Shown piece by piece: positions 34,095 to 43,186 of a stretch of 64,000 nt of DNA. Made by a program: the position numbers and the translations under genes. Location of the stretch: positions 186,001 through 250,000 of the forward strand of contig NZ_JALJVY010000008.1 in assembly GCF_024168485.1 (NCBI RefSeq). Direction: 5' to 3'. Position 1 is the stretch's first letter; each line of letters starts with the position of its first letter. Origin of the DNA: Sphingobium sp. OAS761. Lineage in GTDB: Bacteria; Pseudomonadota; Alphaproteobacteria; Sphingomonadales; Sphingomonadaceae. The notes beneath the pieces were generated by a model. It ran no database searches. It was not told the DNA's origin and was given only the letters and a program-made list of their open reading frames with translations.

Positions 34095-34802
34095 ATGCGC
34101 GTGCTGCTGATCGAGGACGAACCGACCACCGCCAAGGCGATCGAGCTTATGCTCACGACCGAAGGCTTCAACGTCTATACGACCGATCTTGGCGAGGAGG
34201 GTTTGGACCTCGGCAAGCTGTATGATTACGACATCATATGCCTGGACCTGAACCTGCCCGACATGCACGGCTACGACGTGCTGAAGAAGCTGCGCGCGGC
34301 CAAGGTGCAGACGCCGGTCCTGATCCTGTCCGGCATTGCCGAGATGGACAGCAAGGTCCGTTCCTTCGGCTTCGGCGCCGACGACTATGTGACCAAGCCG
34401 TTTCATCGCGAGGAACTGATCGCTCGCATCCACGCGGTGGTCCGCCGGTCCAAGGGGCATTCACAATCGGTCATCCGCACCGGCAAGCTGTCGGTCAACC
34501 TGGACGCCAAGACCGTGGAAGTGGACGGCAACCGCGTCCATTTGACCGGCAAGGAATATGCGATGCTGGAGCTTCTGTCGCTCCGCAAGGGCACGACGCT
34601 GACCAAGGAGATGTTCCTCAACCATCTCTATGGCGGCATGGACGAACCCGAACTGAAGATCATCGACGTCTTCATCTGCAAGCTGCGCAAGAAGCTGGCG
34701 CTGGCATGCGGAGGTGACAATTATATCGAGACTGTCTGGGGCCGTGGCTACGTGTTGCGCGATCCTGAGGAAATGGAAGAGACGCAGGCCAAGGTGGCCT
34801 GA
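34095..34802 (+). CDS. ctrA: Cell-cycle response regulator CtrA
   Basis: 235 residues, OmpR-type. Receiver domain residues 1-~120 with acidic pocket IEDEP, phospho-acceptor Asp51 ([15 protein letters not shown]) and Lys in DDYVTKPFH. The winged-helix DNA-binding domain has [17 protein letters not shown] and [14 protein letters not shown], near-invariant in CtrA. It controls flagellar, motility and division genes. The protein ends in Val-Ala rather than the Ala-Ala ClpXP tag of Caulobacter CtrA. ATG 34095 follows a 206-base regulatory region. Confidence 0.96.
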   Translation: MRVLLIEDEPTTAKAIELMLTTEGFNVYTTDLGEEGLDLGKLYDYDIICLDLNLPDMHGYDVLKKLRAAKVQTPVLILSGIAEMDSKVRSFGFGADDYVTKPFHREELIARIHAVVRRSKGHSQSVIRTGKLSVNLDAKTVEVDGNRVHLTGKEYAMLELLSLRKGTTLTKEMFLNHLYGGMDEPELKIIDVFICKLRKKLALACGGDNYIETVWGRGYVLRDPEEMEETQAKVA

Positions 34803-34830
34803 GCCAGCCGCTTTTCGGGGGGTGAAAAAG

Positions 34831-34859
34831 CCGGCGGTCCTAACGGGCCGCCGGTTTTT
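34831..34859 (+). terminator. Rho-independent terminator after ctrA
   Basis: A 10-bp stem (34831-34840 with 34845-34854, one G-U pair), TAAC loop, then five T. It lies 28 bases after the ctrA stop. Confidence 0.9.
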
Positions 34860-34955
34860 GCGTCGCTGCCAAAATGGAATACGTAAATTACATAATTCAG
34901 TTAAACTTCACTTTACCATTTATCCTTTATCGCGGCTGCAAAAGAAGGACATGAA

Positions 34956-35561
34956 ATGGTGCAAGCGGTACACAGCCACGAAGCCGCGTGGGAGGCAATA
35001 TGTCGTTCACAGGCGGTGATCGAATTTGATCCGAGCGGCGTGGTGCTGTGGGCCAACGATCAGTTTTTGCGCACCATGGGGTATGGGCTGGATGAAGTGG
35101 TCGGCCGCCACCATCGCATTTTCTGCGAGCCGGGATATGCGGAAACCGCAGTCTATGCCGATTTCTGGCGCAAGCTCAGCAAGGGCGATTTCGACACGGG
35201 CGAATATCAACGAATGGGCAAGGGCGGCCGATCCGTGTGGTTGCAGGCCACCTATAATCCGGTTTTCGGGGAGGATGGGAAGGTCGAGCGTATCCTGAAG
35301 ATCGCCACTGACACCACGTCGTCCCAGACTTTGCGGGCGGAATTGCGCAGCACGGTGAACGGCTTGTCCGACATCGTCAACGCAATCGGCCTGATTGCGA
35401 ACCAGACCAACTTGCTGGCTCTGAATGCCAGCATCGAGGCGGCCCGCGCCGGTGAGGCAGGGCGGGGCTTCGCCGTCGTCGCCGCGGAGGTGAAGAAGCT
35501 GGCCGGTGATACACGGAGCGCAACAGACCGTGCGCGCGCAATGGTGACCGAAGCGGCATAA
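34956..35561 (+). CDS. Miniature PAS-containing methyl-accepting chemotaxis-like protein
   Basis: 201 residues. A PAS domain covers residues ~18-120 ([20 protein letters not shown], then GRHHRIFCE), and the C-terminus has only the tip of an MCP signalling hairpin ([32 protein letters not shown]). No membrane helix, HAMP domain or full methylation helices are present, so it is soluble and much shorter than normal receptors. ATG 34956 has AAGGA six bases upstream. It may still bind CheA/CheW, or be a decayed receptor. Confidence 0.82.
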   Translation: MVQAVHSHEAAWEAICRSQAVIEFDPSGVVLWANDQFLRTMGYGLDEVVGRHHRIFCEPGYAETAVYADFWRKLSKGDFDTGEYQRMGKGGRSVWLQATYNPVFGEDGKVERILKIATDTTSSQTLRAELRSTVNGLSDIVNAIGLIANQTNLLALNASIEAARAGEAGRGFAVVAAEVKKLAGDTRSATDRARAMVTEAA

Positions 35562-35574
35562 ACCAGCACAGAAG

Positions 35575-35609
35575 AAGGCCAGCGATCCGAAACGAGGATC
35601 GCCGGCCTT
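35575..35609. terminator. Hairpin between convergent genes
   Basis: A 14-bp stem with one mismatch (35575-35588 with 35596-35609) and a seven-base loop. It lies 13 bases after the PAS/MCP stop and 48 before the next, convergent, gene end. There is no long T-run on either strand. Confidence 0.6.
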
Positions 35610-35656
35610 GATGAAAGTCAAACGGGAACGGCTCTGACGCGGCGCTCCATCGGGGG

Positions 35657-36298
35657 TCAGCGGTGCGTCGGGTCCGGAGAGGACGCGCCGGCCGATGCCG
35701 ATCCTTCGCCAGACAGCTGGCCGGTCGCGCTCACCGTCCCTGCGGTATCTGCCGCAGCCGTAGCGCGACCGGCTGCGTCAGCCGCCTTCGAAGCTGCACC
35801 ATTCACCGTGTCGGCGGCGCGGTTGCGCGCGGCAGCGGCGGTGTTTTCCGCCCGATCACGGGCGTTGGCTGCTGTGGTAGCGGCGCGATCGCGTGCCGCG
35901 CCTGCCGTTGCTGCGGCGCGGTTACGCACGTTGCCAGCGGTGTTCACCGCATTGCTTGCGGCTCCACGCGCATCATTTGTTCCGAGAGTGTCCACTACGA
36001 CCCCGCCATTGGCCGACCCGGCCGCACCGGCATGGCCGCTATTTCCCTTGCCCGTTGCCGATCCGCTGGCATGGCCATTGCCTGACCCGCTGGCACCCAC
36101 ACGCCCGTTGTCCAGGTCGACGCTGCGATCGATGCCGCCAGAGCCGCCCAGTGTGCCGCCCAGCGATCCGCCCAGGCCGCCTGCGGTGCCGCCAATGGTG
36201 CCTCCCAGGCCACCGCTGCCACCAAGAAGCTGGGCCGAGGCGGAGGTTCCGCCCAGCAGCGTCAGGCAGGCGGCGGCTAACATGAACTTCGCTTTCAT
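35657..36298 (-). CDS. Secreted Gly-rich, Ala-repeat protein
   Basis: 213 residues, family not recognised. Signal peptide (residues 1-~22, ending SASA-Q), then a Gly/Leu/Ser-rich block with GGLGG and GGTLGG units (residues 24-55). From ~115 to 190 there is a helical repeat of the form NxRxRAAxTA (ARDRAATTAANARDRAENT), reminiscent of LEA-like proteins. The composition argues for an envelope or stress-related structural role; function unknown. Confidence 0.65.
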   Translation of the reverse strand: MKAKFMLAAACLTLLGGTSASAQLLGGSGGLGGTIGGTAGGLGGSLGGTLGGSGGIDRSVDLDNGRVGASGSGNGHASGSATGKGNSGHAGAAGSANGGVVVDTLGTNDARGAASNAVNTAGNVRNRAAATAGAARDRAATTAANARDRAENTAAAARNRAADTVNGAASKAADAAGRATAAADTAGTVSATGQLSGEGSASAGASSPDPTHR

Positions 36299-36398
36299 CG
36301 CTCATCTCCTTGATTTGTCTCGATGCGATGACCGGACAACGGAGCGGATCGTGATTTTAATCCCAAGGCGCCCAAGAATTCACATAAGGCACGGAATA

Positions 36399-37613
36399 TC
36401 AGTCATTATTTGTACATTTTTTGCAAATGACAGGTGGCCGTGCGCCAATGGCTTCTTCCTGCAATGCCGACCGGTTGCCGCGCTGGAAGAGGCGTCCGGC
36501 TACCAGAGGCGCCGCAAAGCTGGTCCCACGCACCGGCCCTTTCCTTCCATCCAGGGTTGCCGCCTGCATGTCGGCGCCCGGCGCGGCGTAATCGACGTGG
36601 CGCGCACGACCGGCTTCTGGCAGGATATTGCCGCGTGCATCTATGCCCGTGACGGCGATCACGCCAGGGTAGGAAGCCGGATAGGCTGGCGGAGCGGCGG
36701 GACCGTCATTACCGACCGCCGCGACCACGGTCACGCCTTTGTCGCGGGCAAGGCGAATGGCGCCGTCGAGCAATGGGTTGGATGGTCCCGCGAGGCTGAC
36801 GGTGACGACGGAAACCCGCTGCGCCGCCATCCAGCCAAGTGCGCGGACGATGGCGAAAGCGCCGCCACCGGCCGGATCATTGCCAAAGACGTCAGCGACC
36901 AGCAGGGGGGTGCCAGGCGCGGCGCCGGTGACCATGCCGTTGCCGCTGATCAGCGACGCCACGGCCGTCCCATGTGCGCTGGGGCTTGGCGCGCCCGCCG
37001 CGAAACCGCGCTGCTCGATCTCACCCTGCAAGGCGGGGTGTCGCGCGACCCCGCCATCTATCATGCCCGCCGCCTTGCCTTCGACGTGCCGGTTTGTGCC
37101 GATGGCGCCGGTGATCATCGGCAGCGGCATGCCGCTGGGAAAATAGAGATTGTCGGCGCTGACCTGCGCGCGCGGCGCCAGTTTCCGAACTTGCCGTATT
37201 GCTTTGGCGAGGTTGCGCCCGGCGGGCAGGGCAATCCGCGCGACGGGAAGGCCAAGACCTTCCACCGTTTCGATCTCCATCGTGTAACCTGCGCTCCGCA
37301 GCGCTTCGAGCGCCGCGTCCTCGACACCGGTCAGCAGGATGACACCGCGTCGTGCGGGCTCCTGTCGGTCGTCCAGTTCGATCCGGTCGCCATGGGCGCG
37401 TACCAGGCCGGTGATCCGTCGTGCGCGTGCAGCCACCAGTCGGTCGGCAATGCGTGCCGGGGACAGGCGGTCGAGCCTGGCGGGATCCACCGTGTCTTCA
37501 ACCTGACCGATCAGGTCCGGCACCGTGCGGCTGACCGTGGGAAGCAATTGGGCCTGAGCGCCAGGGGCGCAGAGGATGAGACCGGAAACCATCCACGGAT
37601 ACGTCAGTTTCAT
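36399..37613 (-). CDS. Subtilisin-like serine protease (S8 family)
   Basis: 404 residues with a signal peptide (YPWMVSGLILCAPGAQAQ). A prodomain-like segment spans ~20-165. The catalytic triad is visible: Asp in GMIDGGVA, His in SAHGTAVASLI and Ser in GTSFAAPLVAG, with oxyanion Asn in AAVGNDGP. The protein stops about 35 residues after the Ser motif in a basic tail with CKKC. ATG 37613 begins the signal peptide and has GGTGGAAG upstream. Divergent from the ECF sigma gene, across 125 bases. Confidence 0.87.
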   Translation of the reverse strand: MKLTYPWMVSGLILCAPGAQAQLLPTVSRTVPDLIGQVEDTVDPARLDRLSPARIADRLVAARARRITGLVRAHGDRIELDDRQEPARRGVILLTGVEDAALEALRSAGYTMEIETVEGLGLPVARIALPAGRNLAKAIRQVRKLAPRAQVSADNLYFPSGMPLPMITGAIGTNRHVEGKAAGMIDGGVARHPALQGEIEQRGFAAGAPSPSAHGTAVASLISGNGMVTGAAPGTPLLVADVFGNDPAGGGAFAIVRALGWMAAQRVSVVTVSLAGPSNPLLDGAIRLARDKGVTVVAAVGNDGPAAPPAYPASYPGVIAVTGIDARGNILPEAGRARHVDYAAPGADMQAATLDGRKGPVRGTSFAAPLVAGRLFQRGNRSALQEEAIGARPPVICKKCTNND

Positions 37614-37685
37614 GTTGCTTCCACCCGTCCTTTCACCTGCAAAATGACCCATGGCAAAAAAATGTCCGACGCGCCTGTTCTGAAC

Positions 37686-37717
37686 GGATGAAACGTGCGG
37701 GGTGGCTCGTTTCATCC
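37686..37717. promoter_or_regulatory. Perfect 10-bp inverted repeat upstream of the ECF sigma gene
   Basis: GGATGAAACG at 37686-37695 is repeated exactly as its complement at 37708-37717 with a 12-base spacer. It lies 21 bases before the sigma ATG and between two divergent genes. It could be an operator or a paired set of ECF promoter elements (AAAC and CGTTT are parts of the EcfG-like consensus). No T-tract, so not a terminator. Confidence 0.45.
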
Positions 37718-37738
37718 CCGACCTGAACTGGAGACGAG

Positions 37739-38227
37739 ATGGCGTTCGAGCACGACCTGTTGGCAATCCTGCCCCGGCTGCGCCGCTTTGCCGCCAGCCT
37801 TTCGCGGGACCGGACCGATGGCGACGATCTTTGCCAGGCGACGCTCGAACGGGCGCTGAAGGCGCGGGATCAGTGGCAGCCGGGAACGCGTCTGGACAGC
37901 TGGATGTATCGTATCATGCGAAATTTATGGATAGATGAGGCACGATCCCGCCAGCGTGCGGCCAGGACGTTCGCGCCGGAGGAAGCAGGCGCACAGGTCG
38001 GACATGCCGGTGACCGGGACATTGAAGCGCATATGCACTTGTCGGATGTTGAAAGGGCGATGCAGTCGCTGCCGGACGAACAGCGTGAGGCGATAGCGCT
38101 CGTGCTGGTGGAAGGCCTGTCCTACAAGGAGGCGGCTGACCTGCTGGACATTCCCATGGGAACCCTGACGTCCCGCCTTGTAAGGGGGCGTGGCGCGCTG
38201 ATCGAATTGATGGGAGAAGCAGCATGA
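37739..38227 (+). CDS. ECF RNA polymerase sigma factor
   Basis: 162 residues. Region 2 has DDLCQATLERALKARDQW and WMYRIMRNLWIDEARSR; region 4 has LPDEQREAIALVLVEGLSY and the helix-turn-helix AADLLDIPMGTLTSRLVRGR. Short for the family, as in many alphaproteobacterial ECF factors. The stop overlaps the anti-sigma start by ATGA. Probably an envelope or oxidative stress regulator; promoter targets are not known. Confidence 0.92.
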   Translation: MAFEHDLLAILPRLRRFAASLSRDRTDGDDLCQATLERALKARDQWQPGTRLDSWMYRIMRNLWIDEARSRQRAARTFAPEEAGAQVGHAGDRDIEAHMHLSDVERAMQSLPDEQREAIALVLVEGLSYKEAADLLDIPMGTLTSRLVRGRGALIELMGEAA

Positions 38228-38919
38228 GCGGGATCGACGAAGCCATGCTGATGGCGCTGGTCGACGGCGAGCTGGACGAGGTCAACCGGCGTCGTGTGGA
38301 ACGCGCGGTGGCGGCAGACCCCGCGCTCGCTGAACGGCTGGCGACGCATCGTCGCCTCCGCGCCCGATTATCAGGCCATTATGCGCCGGTCGCTGAAGAG
38401 GCCGTGCCCAAGCGGTTTCTTGCCCTGCTGGAGCAGGAGAGCACGATGGTGCCAATGCGGCGCCGCGCGCCCGCATGGCGCGGTTGGGCGACAGGCGGGG
38501 CGATCGCCGCCAGTCTGGTCCTGGGGCTCGGCATAGGGCGCTTTTCGTCCGGCACGGACGCCGGGCCGATCGGCCTTCACAATGGCAACCTTGTGGCGCA
38601 GGGAGCGCTGGCCGATGCGCTGGACACGCAATTGGCGTCGGCGCAGGACGATGCGGCGATCCGTATCGGCCTCAGCTTCCGGCGGAAGGGCGGCGGCTGG
38701 TGCCGGAGCTTCGACGGTGTTGTCGCCGGCGTGGCCTGTCGGCAGGGCAAGGATTGGCAAGTGAAGCAGGCGCTGCCGGGGGCGGGCCACCACGCGGCGA
38801 CATATCGTCGGGCCTCGTCGGCCGACGCGCGAATCATGGACACAGTGGAATCACTGATCGATGGTGCCCCGGTCGACGCGGTTGGCGAGAAGATGGCGCG
38901 GAGCTCCGGCTGGCAATGA
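38224..38919 (+). CDS. Membrane-anchored anti-sigma factor
   Basis: 231 residues. The N-terminal domain (MLMALVDGELDE...ALAERLATHRRLRARL) resembles the sigma-binding helices of anti-sigma factors without a Zn-binding HxxxCxxC motif. One membrane helix at ~91-108 (GGAIAASLVLGLGIGRF) is followed by a ~120-residue periplasmic domain containing two Cys (GGWCRSF, GVACRQG). It overlaps the sigma gene, as expected for a cognate pair. It lacks the FecR domain. Confidence 0.83.
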   Translation: MSGIDEAMLMALVDGELDEVNRRRVERAVAADPALAERLATHRRLRARLSGHYAPVAEEAVPKRFLALLEQESTMVPMRRRAPAWRGWATGGAIAASLVLGLGIGRFSSGTDAGPIGLHNGNLVAQGALADALDTQLASAQDDAAIRIGLSFRRKGGGWCRSFDGVVAGVACRQGKDWQVKQALPGAGHHAATYRRASSADARIMDTVESLIDGAPVDAVGEKMARSSGWQ

Positions 38920-38923
38920 TCGC

Positions 38924-41722
38924 TCAGAAGCTCAAGGAAAGCCGCCCATAATAATATCCGCCGCTGATGCCGTAGGGCGAATAGGCATTGTACAGGGCGA
39001 AACCGGAAGTGCCGCGGTTAACGTCGCTCAGCCTTGTGGGATAAATGTTGAACAGATTGTTCGCGCCGGCCGCCAATTTGACTCCACGCGCCAGAGCATA
39101 GTCCAGTTCCAGGTCAAATATGACCTTGGGGTCGATCGTTTCATCCGGATAATAAGTCGTTCCGTTAACGGTAACCGTCCGTGCGGCGACCTGGGTCACT
39201 TCGCCATAGCGGGTCGCGCGCACGTTGATCGAGGCGTTGCCCCGCTGCCAGTGTGCATTGGCAATGACCTTGTTGCGCGGAGTCCCTTTCGTAAAATCGC
39301 CCTGTCGGGCGCGATCGATCAGGCTGACGCCGATGTTGGCCAGCACATCCGGCACGTCCAGCCGGGTGAATACCGTCCGGTTGATATTTCCGGAAAGGGT
39401 CAGGACCAGTCGACCTATCCCGCCGAGGTTGGCGCGATAGGTACCCACAATGTCCAGGCCCCGGGTCCGTGTGGTCGCAGCGTTGGAGAAATAGAAGCCG
39501 CTTTGATCGGGCGCCAGACCGGCGGCGGCAAGCAGGTTTCCCAGCCCGTTAGCCCCCCCGGTCAGGACGCCGCTCAGCAGGATGCGGTCCCGGATACGGA
39601 TTTGATAGGCGTCGACGGTGATATTGAGGCCGGGCGAGGGCGTCAGGATCAGCCCGGCCGAAATATTGGTCGATTTTTCGGGCTTGAGTTGCCGCGCCCC
39701 CCACGCGACCGCGACGGGATCATTGACCTGCAAGGCCCTTACCGGCGCCAGCCTTGTCGCCGCCTCGCCGGGGAACAGCACGCCGATCGTGCTGGAAGAG
39801 GCATAATATTGCTGCTGAAGAGAGGGCGCCCGGAAGCCGGTGCTGACCGTACCGCGGAGCGCGACGCCGCGCACCGGCTCGGCCCTTGCCTGTCCCTTCC
39901 AGGTGTTGGTCGTGCCGAAATCCGAATAATCCTCGTGGCGTCCGGCCAAGGCCAGCTCGAAACCCTGGGCGACCCGTTGTTCCAGGTTGAGATAGGCGGA
40001 CCAGGCGTGGCGCCTGTAATTCCCGGCCACTGCCGGCGCGAAGCCGGTCACGCCCTGGGCACCCGGGATCCGGGGCATACCCGCGAAAGGCAGTCCTACC
40101 GGCGCCCGATAGCCCCCATCGATATAGGAGGCGGGATCGCCTGCCTCAATTTTGTAGCTGTTTTCGCGATATTCAGCGCCCAGAGCGAGCAAAAGCGGGT
40201 CGGCAAAGCCCAGGGCAACATCCTTTTGCATATCGAAATTGGTGGTCCACTCCGTCGTGCGGACGGTTCCGACATGGAAACGCGTGGGACTGTCCGGGCC
40301 CATCGATACGTTGAGAGAGGCCTCGGAATATCTGCTGCGATTCTGCGCCCATGAGGAGCTGAGATCGAAATGGATGGCCAGCGGCCCCTCGCCACGAATG
40401 CCGCCCACAAGCTGCACGTCACTATCGTAAACATGAAAGTGCGGAATATAGCCTTCGGGATATATCTGCTCGATGTTCAACACGCTGGCCGGCGTGCGAT
40501 AGGTCAGGAAGGCATCCGCATGGCGGCGTGACCATGTGCCATGGCTGTATATGTCGACGGCAGCACCGGTCGGCATGATAGCGTTATAGGTCAGGTTGAG
40601 GCCGGTCACCTGCGGCTGGCCCGGCTTGTTGCGCATCCTGTCGGCCGTCGCTTCCCGCGGATCACCGGCCGCGTAAAGGCTGGACGTGATCGGACCGCCG
40701 CGAATGGTGCGATCCTGAACATTGGCGTCGATCGCGACATGGACCGCGCCCTGGCCTATGGCGAAGCCCTTGTCGGCCTGAAACCGGCTCTGTTCGCCGC
40801 CGCCGTCCCATGTTCCGCCGCTGGATACCGATGCGCCGCCATGGGTGTCGCCCTTGAGAATGATGTTGACGACGCCGGCGATCGCGTCCGACCCATATTG
40901 AGCCGAAGCGCCATCGCGCAGCACCTCGACCCGCTCGATCATGTTCGCCGGGATCAGGTCCAGATCGGGGGGCGACTGACCATTTTGGGTGGTGCCGTTG
41001 ATGAACAGGGTGGCGCTATTGTGCCGTCGCTTGCCGTTTACCAGCACCAATAGCTGATCTCCGGCCAGACCGCGCAGCGACAATGTCTTCACCGCGAAGC
41101 TGGCGCCAGCCCCGCTGTTGGATACGGTCATTGATGGAAGGAGCGCGCCGAGAAGATCGCGCAGGGATTGCTTCCCGCTCGCCTCCATGTCCCGGGCCGA
41201 AAATATGTCGATCGGCGCCATGCTGTCGGCCACGGTGCGGGTTGTCTGGTGCGTGCCCGTGACGATGATCGGCGTGGATTCCACTATGGGGTCCAGCGCC
41301 GGGGCCAAGGTCGCTGAATCGCTCGAAAAGGCGAAGTCCGCTTGCGCGAACTGAAGCGGAGCACCACCATGCCGGGCGATGCTGCCCTTTGGCGGAACGG
41401 CCAGGGCGATCACGCCTGCGGCGGCCTGGGTCATTTTCAGATTGGTACCCACCAGCAGGCGGTTGAGCGCTTCCTCGGTCGAAAGCCATCCCAGGATGCG
41501 GCGGCTGCGTATGTGGGCCACCTCGTCATACGGGAATAGGATGCGGACTCCCGATTGCGCCGACAATTCGCGCAGCGCGCCGCTGAGCGGCTGCACATGG
41601 ATGTCGAATTTATGACGCTGCTTGAGCTCGGACGACGGTTGCGGGGCGGCGAAGACGGCGACCGGCATGGCTGCAAGGCAGAGCGCCAGCCACACTCGGG
41701 TCAACGCATGATGGACGCGCAC
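38924..41722 (-). CDS. TonB-dependent receptor with STN domain
   Basis: 932 residues. Signal peptide (RVWLALCLAAMPVAVFA), STN/secretin-like domain ~25-80 (FDIHVQPLSGALRELSAQSG), TonB box-like IIVTG near residue 153, plug domain with SLRGLAGDQLLVLVNGKRR and RVEVLRDGASAQYGSDAIAG, and a ~650-residue beta-barrel ending GRLSLSF. The STN domain is used for signalling to anti-sigma factors. GTG 41722 is preferred because a G-rich ribosome site lies about eight bases upstream; the frame extends to 41788. Ligand unknown. It ends 4 bases from the convergent anti-sigma gene. Confidence 0.9.
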   Translation of the reverse strand: MRVHHALTRVWLALCLAAMPVAVFAAPQPSSELKQRHKFDIHVQPLSGALRELSAQSGVRILFPYDEVAHIRSRRILGWLSTEEALNRLLVGTNLKMTQAAAGVIALAVPPKGSIARHGGAPLQFAQADFAFSSDSATLAPALDPIVESTPIIVTGTHQTTRTVADSMAPIDIFSARDMEASGKQSLRDLLGALLPSMTVSNSGAGASFAVKTLSLRGLAGDQLLVLVNGKRRHNSATLFINGTTQNGQSPPDLDLIPANMIERVEVLRDGASAQYGSDAIAGVVNIILKGDTHGGASVSSGGTWDGGGEQSRFQADKGFAIGQGAVHVAIDANVQDRTIRGGPITSSLYAAGDPREATADRMRNKPGQPQVTGLNLTYNAIMPTGAAVDIYSHGTWSRRHADAFLTYRTPASVLNIEQIYPEGYIPHFHVYDSDVQLVGGIRGEGPLAIHFDLSSSWAQNRSRYSEASLNVSMGPDSPTRFHVGTVRTTEWTTNFDMQKDVALGFADPLLLALGAEYRENSYKIEAGDPASYIDGGYRAPVGLPFAGMPRIPGAQGVTGFAPAVAGNYRRHAWSAYLNLEQRVAQGFELALAGRHEDYSDFGTTNTWKGQARAEPVRGVALRGTVSTGFRAPSLQQQYYASSSTIGVLFPGEAATRLAPVRALQVNDPVAVAWGARQLKPEKSTNISAGLILTPSPGLNITVDAYQIRIRDRILLSGVLTGGANGLGNLLAAAGLAPDQSGFYFSNAATTRTRGLDIVGTYRANLGGIGRLVLTLSGNINRTVFTRLDVPDVLANIGVSLIDRARQGDFTKGTPRNKVIANAHWQRGNASINVRATRYGEVTQVAARTVTVNGTTYYPDETIDPKVIFDLELDYALARGVKLAAGANNLFNIYPTRLSDVNRGTSGFALYNAYSPYGISGGYYYGRLSLSF

Positions 41723-41831
41723 GATATGTCCCCCCTGATGGCAGCGATTTGTCCTTTCTTCTTTAGGAAACGAAAGGACGTGACGCACCCGCCATCCCGG
41801 GGCTGCAAATGAGTGTCTTTGGTGCGAAGGA

Positions 41832-42611
41832 TCAGGCAGTCGGGTCGGTCTGGAGAAACCAGCGCGCCGTCCCCTGTATACCGATCGCCGTCAGCCGGCC
41901 GGTCATAAATGCGCCCGTGTCGATACCGATGCGGTTGTCGCGTATGTCGACATCTTCCGTAATGCTGTGGCCATGGACGATCATGCGGGGGTGGGCGCCC
42001 TGATGATCGAGGAAGTCGTGCCGGATCCAGCGCAGATCCTCCCCCCTTTGCTCCGCGATCTTCACCCCCGGCCGGATGCCGGCGTGCACGAACAGATAAT
42101 CCCCGGTCTCGAAGGTGTCGGGCAGGGCATCGAGAAAGTCGACATGGGATCGGGAGACATTGTTGAGTGCCCAGTCCGCGACCGCCCGGTCGGCCATGCG
42201 CTCGAAATCCAGCGGAGGCAGGCCGTAACTCGACAGCGTTTGCGCGCCGCCTGCCTTGCGGAATGTCGGCACCGCGCGAACCTCCCCCCGCGCGACAAGC
42301 ACAAACAGCTCTTCATGATTGCCCTTGAGGCAGCGGACCTCGTCGCCCGTCGCCATCATGTCGATCATCCGTTCGACGATCCGGCGCGAATTCGGTCCGC
42401 GATCGACCAGATCGCCCAGGAACAGGATGGTGGTTTGCATCGATCCGCGCGCCCGGCCGTCCTGGGCGATGCGGTCGAGCAGCGTCTCCATCAGGTCGAG
42501 CCGGCCATGCAAGTCCCCGATGGCATAGACGCGGACATCATCACCCACATCGGCGCGGGGCCGGTCGTTCAGCCCATCGTCACGTCGCCACCAGTCGCGC
42601 CAACTCGTCAT
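41832..42611 (-). CDS. Metallophosphoesterase (PrpA-like serine/threonine phosphatase)
   Basis: 259 residues. Phosphoesterase motifs in order: AIGDLHGRLDL, FLGDLVDRGPNS, LKGNHEE, VHAGIRPG and VHGHSI. These place it with calcineurin-like phosphatases of the bacterial Ser/Thr phosphatase type. Substrate cannot be told. It is the last gene of a minus-strand run with dcd, cdd, the GH25-like gene and UPF0262. Confidence 0.88.
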   Translation of the reverse strand: MTSWRDWWRRDDGLNDRPRADVGDDVRVYAIGDLHGRLDLMETLLDRIAQDGRARGSMQTTILFLGDLVDRGPNSRRIVERMIDMMATGDEVRCLKGNHEELFVLVARGEVRAVPTFRKAGGAQTLSSYGLPPLDFERMADRAVADWALNNVSRSHVDFLDALPDTFETGDYLFVHAGIRPGVKIAEQRGEDLRWIRHDFLDHQGAHPRMIVHGHSITEDVDIRDNRIGIDTGAFMTGRLTAIGIQGTARWFLQTDPTA

Positions 42612-42626
42612 TCCACGGTTGTCGCA

Positions 42627-43181
42627 TTACAGGCGGGGCAGTGTCACCCCTTGCTGCCCCATATATTTGCCGGCTCGGTCGGCATAGCTGACTTCGCACG
42701 GCTCGTTGCCCTTGAGGAACAGGAACTGGCACGCGCCTTCATTGGCGTATATTCGTGCAGGGAGGGGGGTTGTGTTGGAGAATTCCAGCGTGACATGTCC
42801 TTCCCAGCCTGGTTCCAGCGGCGTGACATTCACGATGATGCCGCAACGGGCGTAGGTCGACTTGCCCAGGCAGATGACGAGCACGTCGCGCGGCACCCGG
42901 AAATATTCGACCGTGCGGGCCAGCGCGAAGCTGTTCGGCGGGATGATGCAGCAGTCGGTCTTGCGATCGACGAAGCTGTTGGCGTTGAAATCCTTGGGAT
43001 CGACCACGGCGCTGTCGATATTGGTGAAAATCTTGAACTCGTCGGCGACGCGGGCGTCATAGCCATAGGAGGACAAGCCGTAGCTGATGCATCCGTCCCG
43101 CTTCTGGCTTTCGACGAAGGGTTCGATCATGCCGTGATCCTGCGCCTGCTGGCGGATCCACTTGTCGGAAAGAATGGCCAT
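42627..43181 (-). CDS. dcd: dCTP deaminase
   Basis: 184 residues, the standard length. Conserved [10 protein letters not shown] start, [46 protein letters not shown] (catalytic Glu lies in the following VTLEFSN), and AYADRAG-like [14 protein letters not shown] at the end. It makes dUTP from dCTP for thymidylate synthesis. It follows cdd by 5 bases, so pyrimidine salvage genes are together. Confidence 0.96.
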   Translation of the reverse strand: MAILSDKWIRQQAQDHGMIEPFVESQKRDGCISYGLSSYGYDARVADEFKIFTNIDSAVVDPKDFNANSFVDRKTDCCIIPPNSFALARTVEYFRVPRDVLVICLGKSTYARCGIIVNVTPLEPGWEGHVTLEFSNTTPLPARIYANEGACQFLFLKGNEPCEVSYADRAGKYMGQQGVTLPRL

Positions 43182-43186
43182 GTTTC

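Noticed and set aside
37739..38919. Sigma/anti-sigma pair considered as FecI/FecR for the neighbouring TonB receptor.
   Set aside because: The anti-sigma has no FecR domain, and the receptor is convergent rather than downstream in the same operon.
38861..40354. Plus-strand frame of about 500 codons opposite the TonB-dependent receptor.
   Set aside because: The receptor has signal peptide, STN, plug and barrel features; the plus frame begins inside the anti-sigma gene and has no domain.
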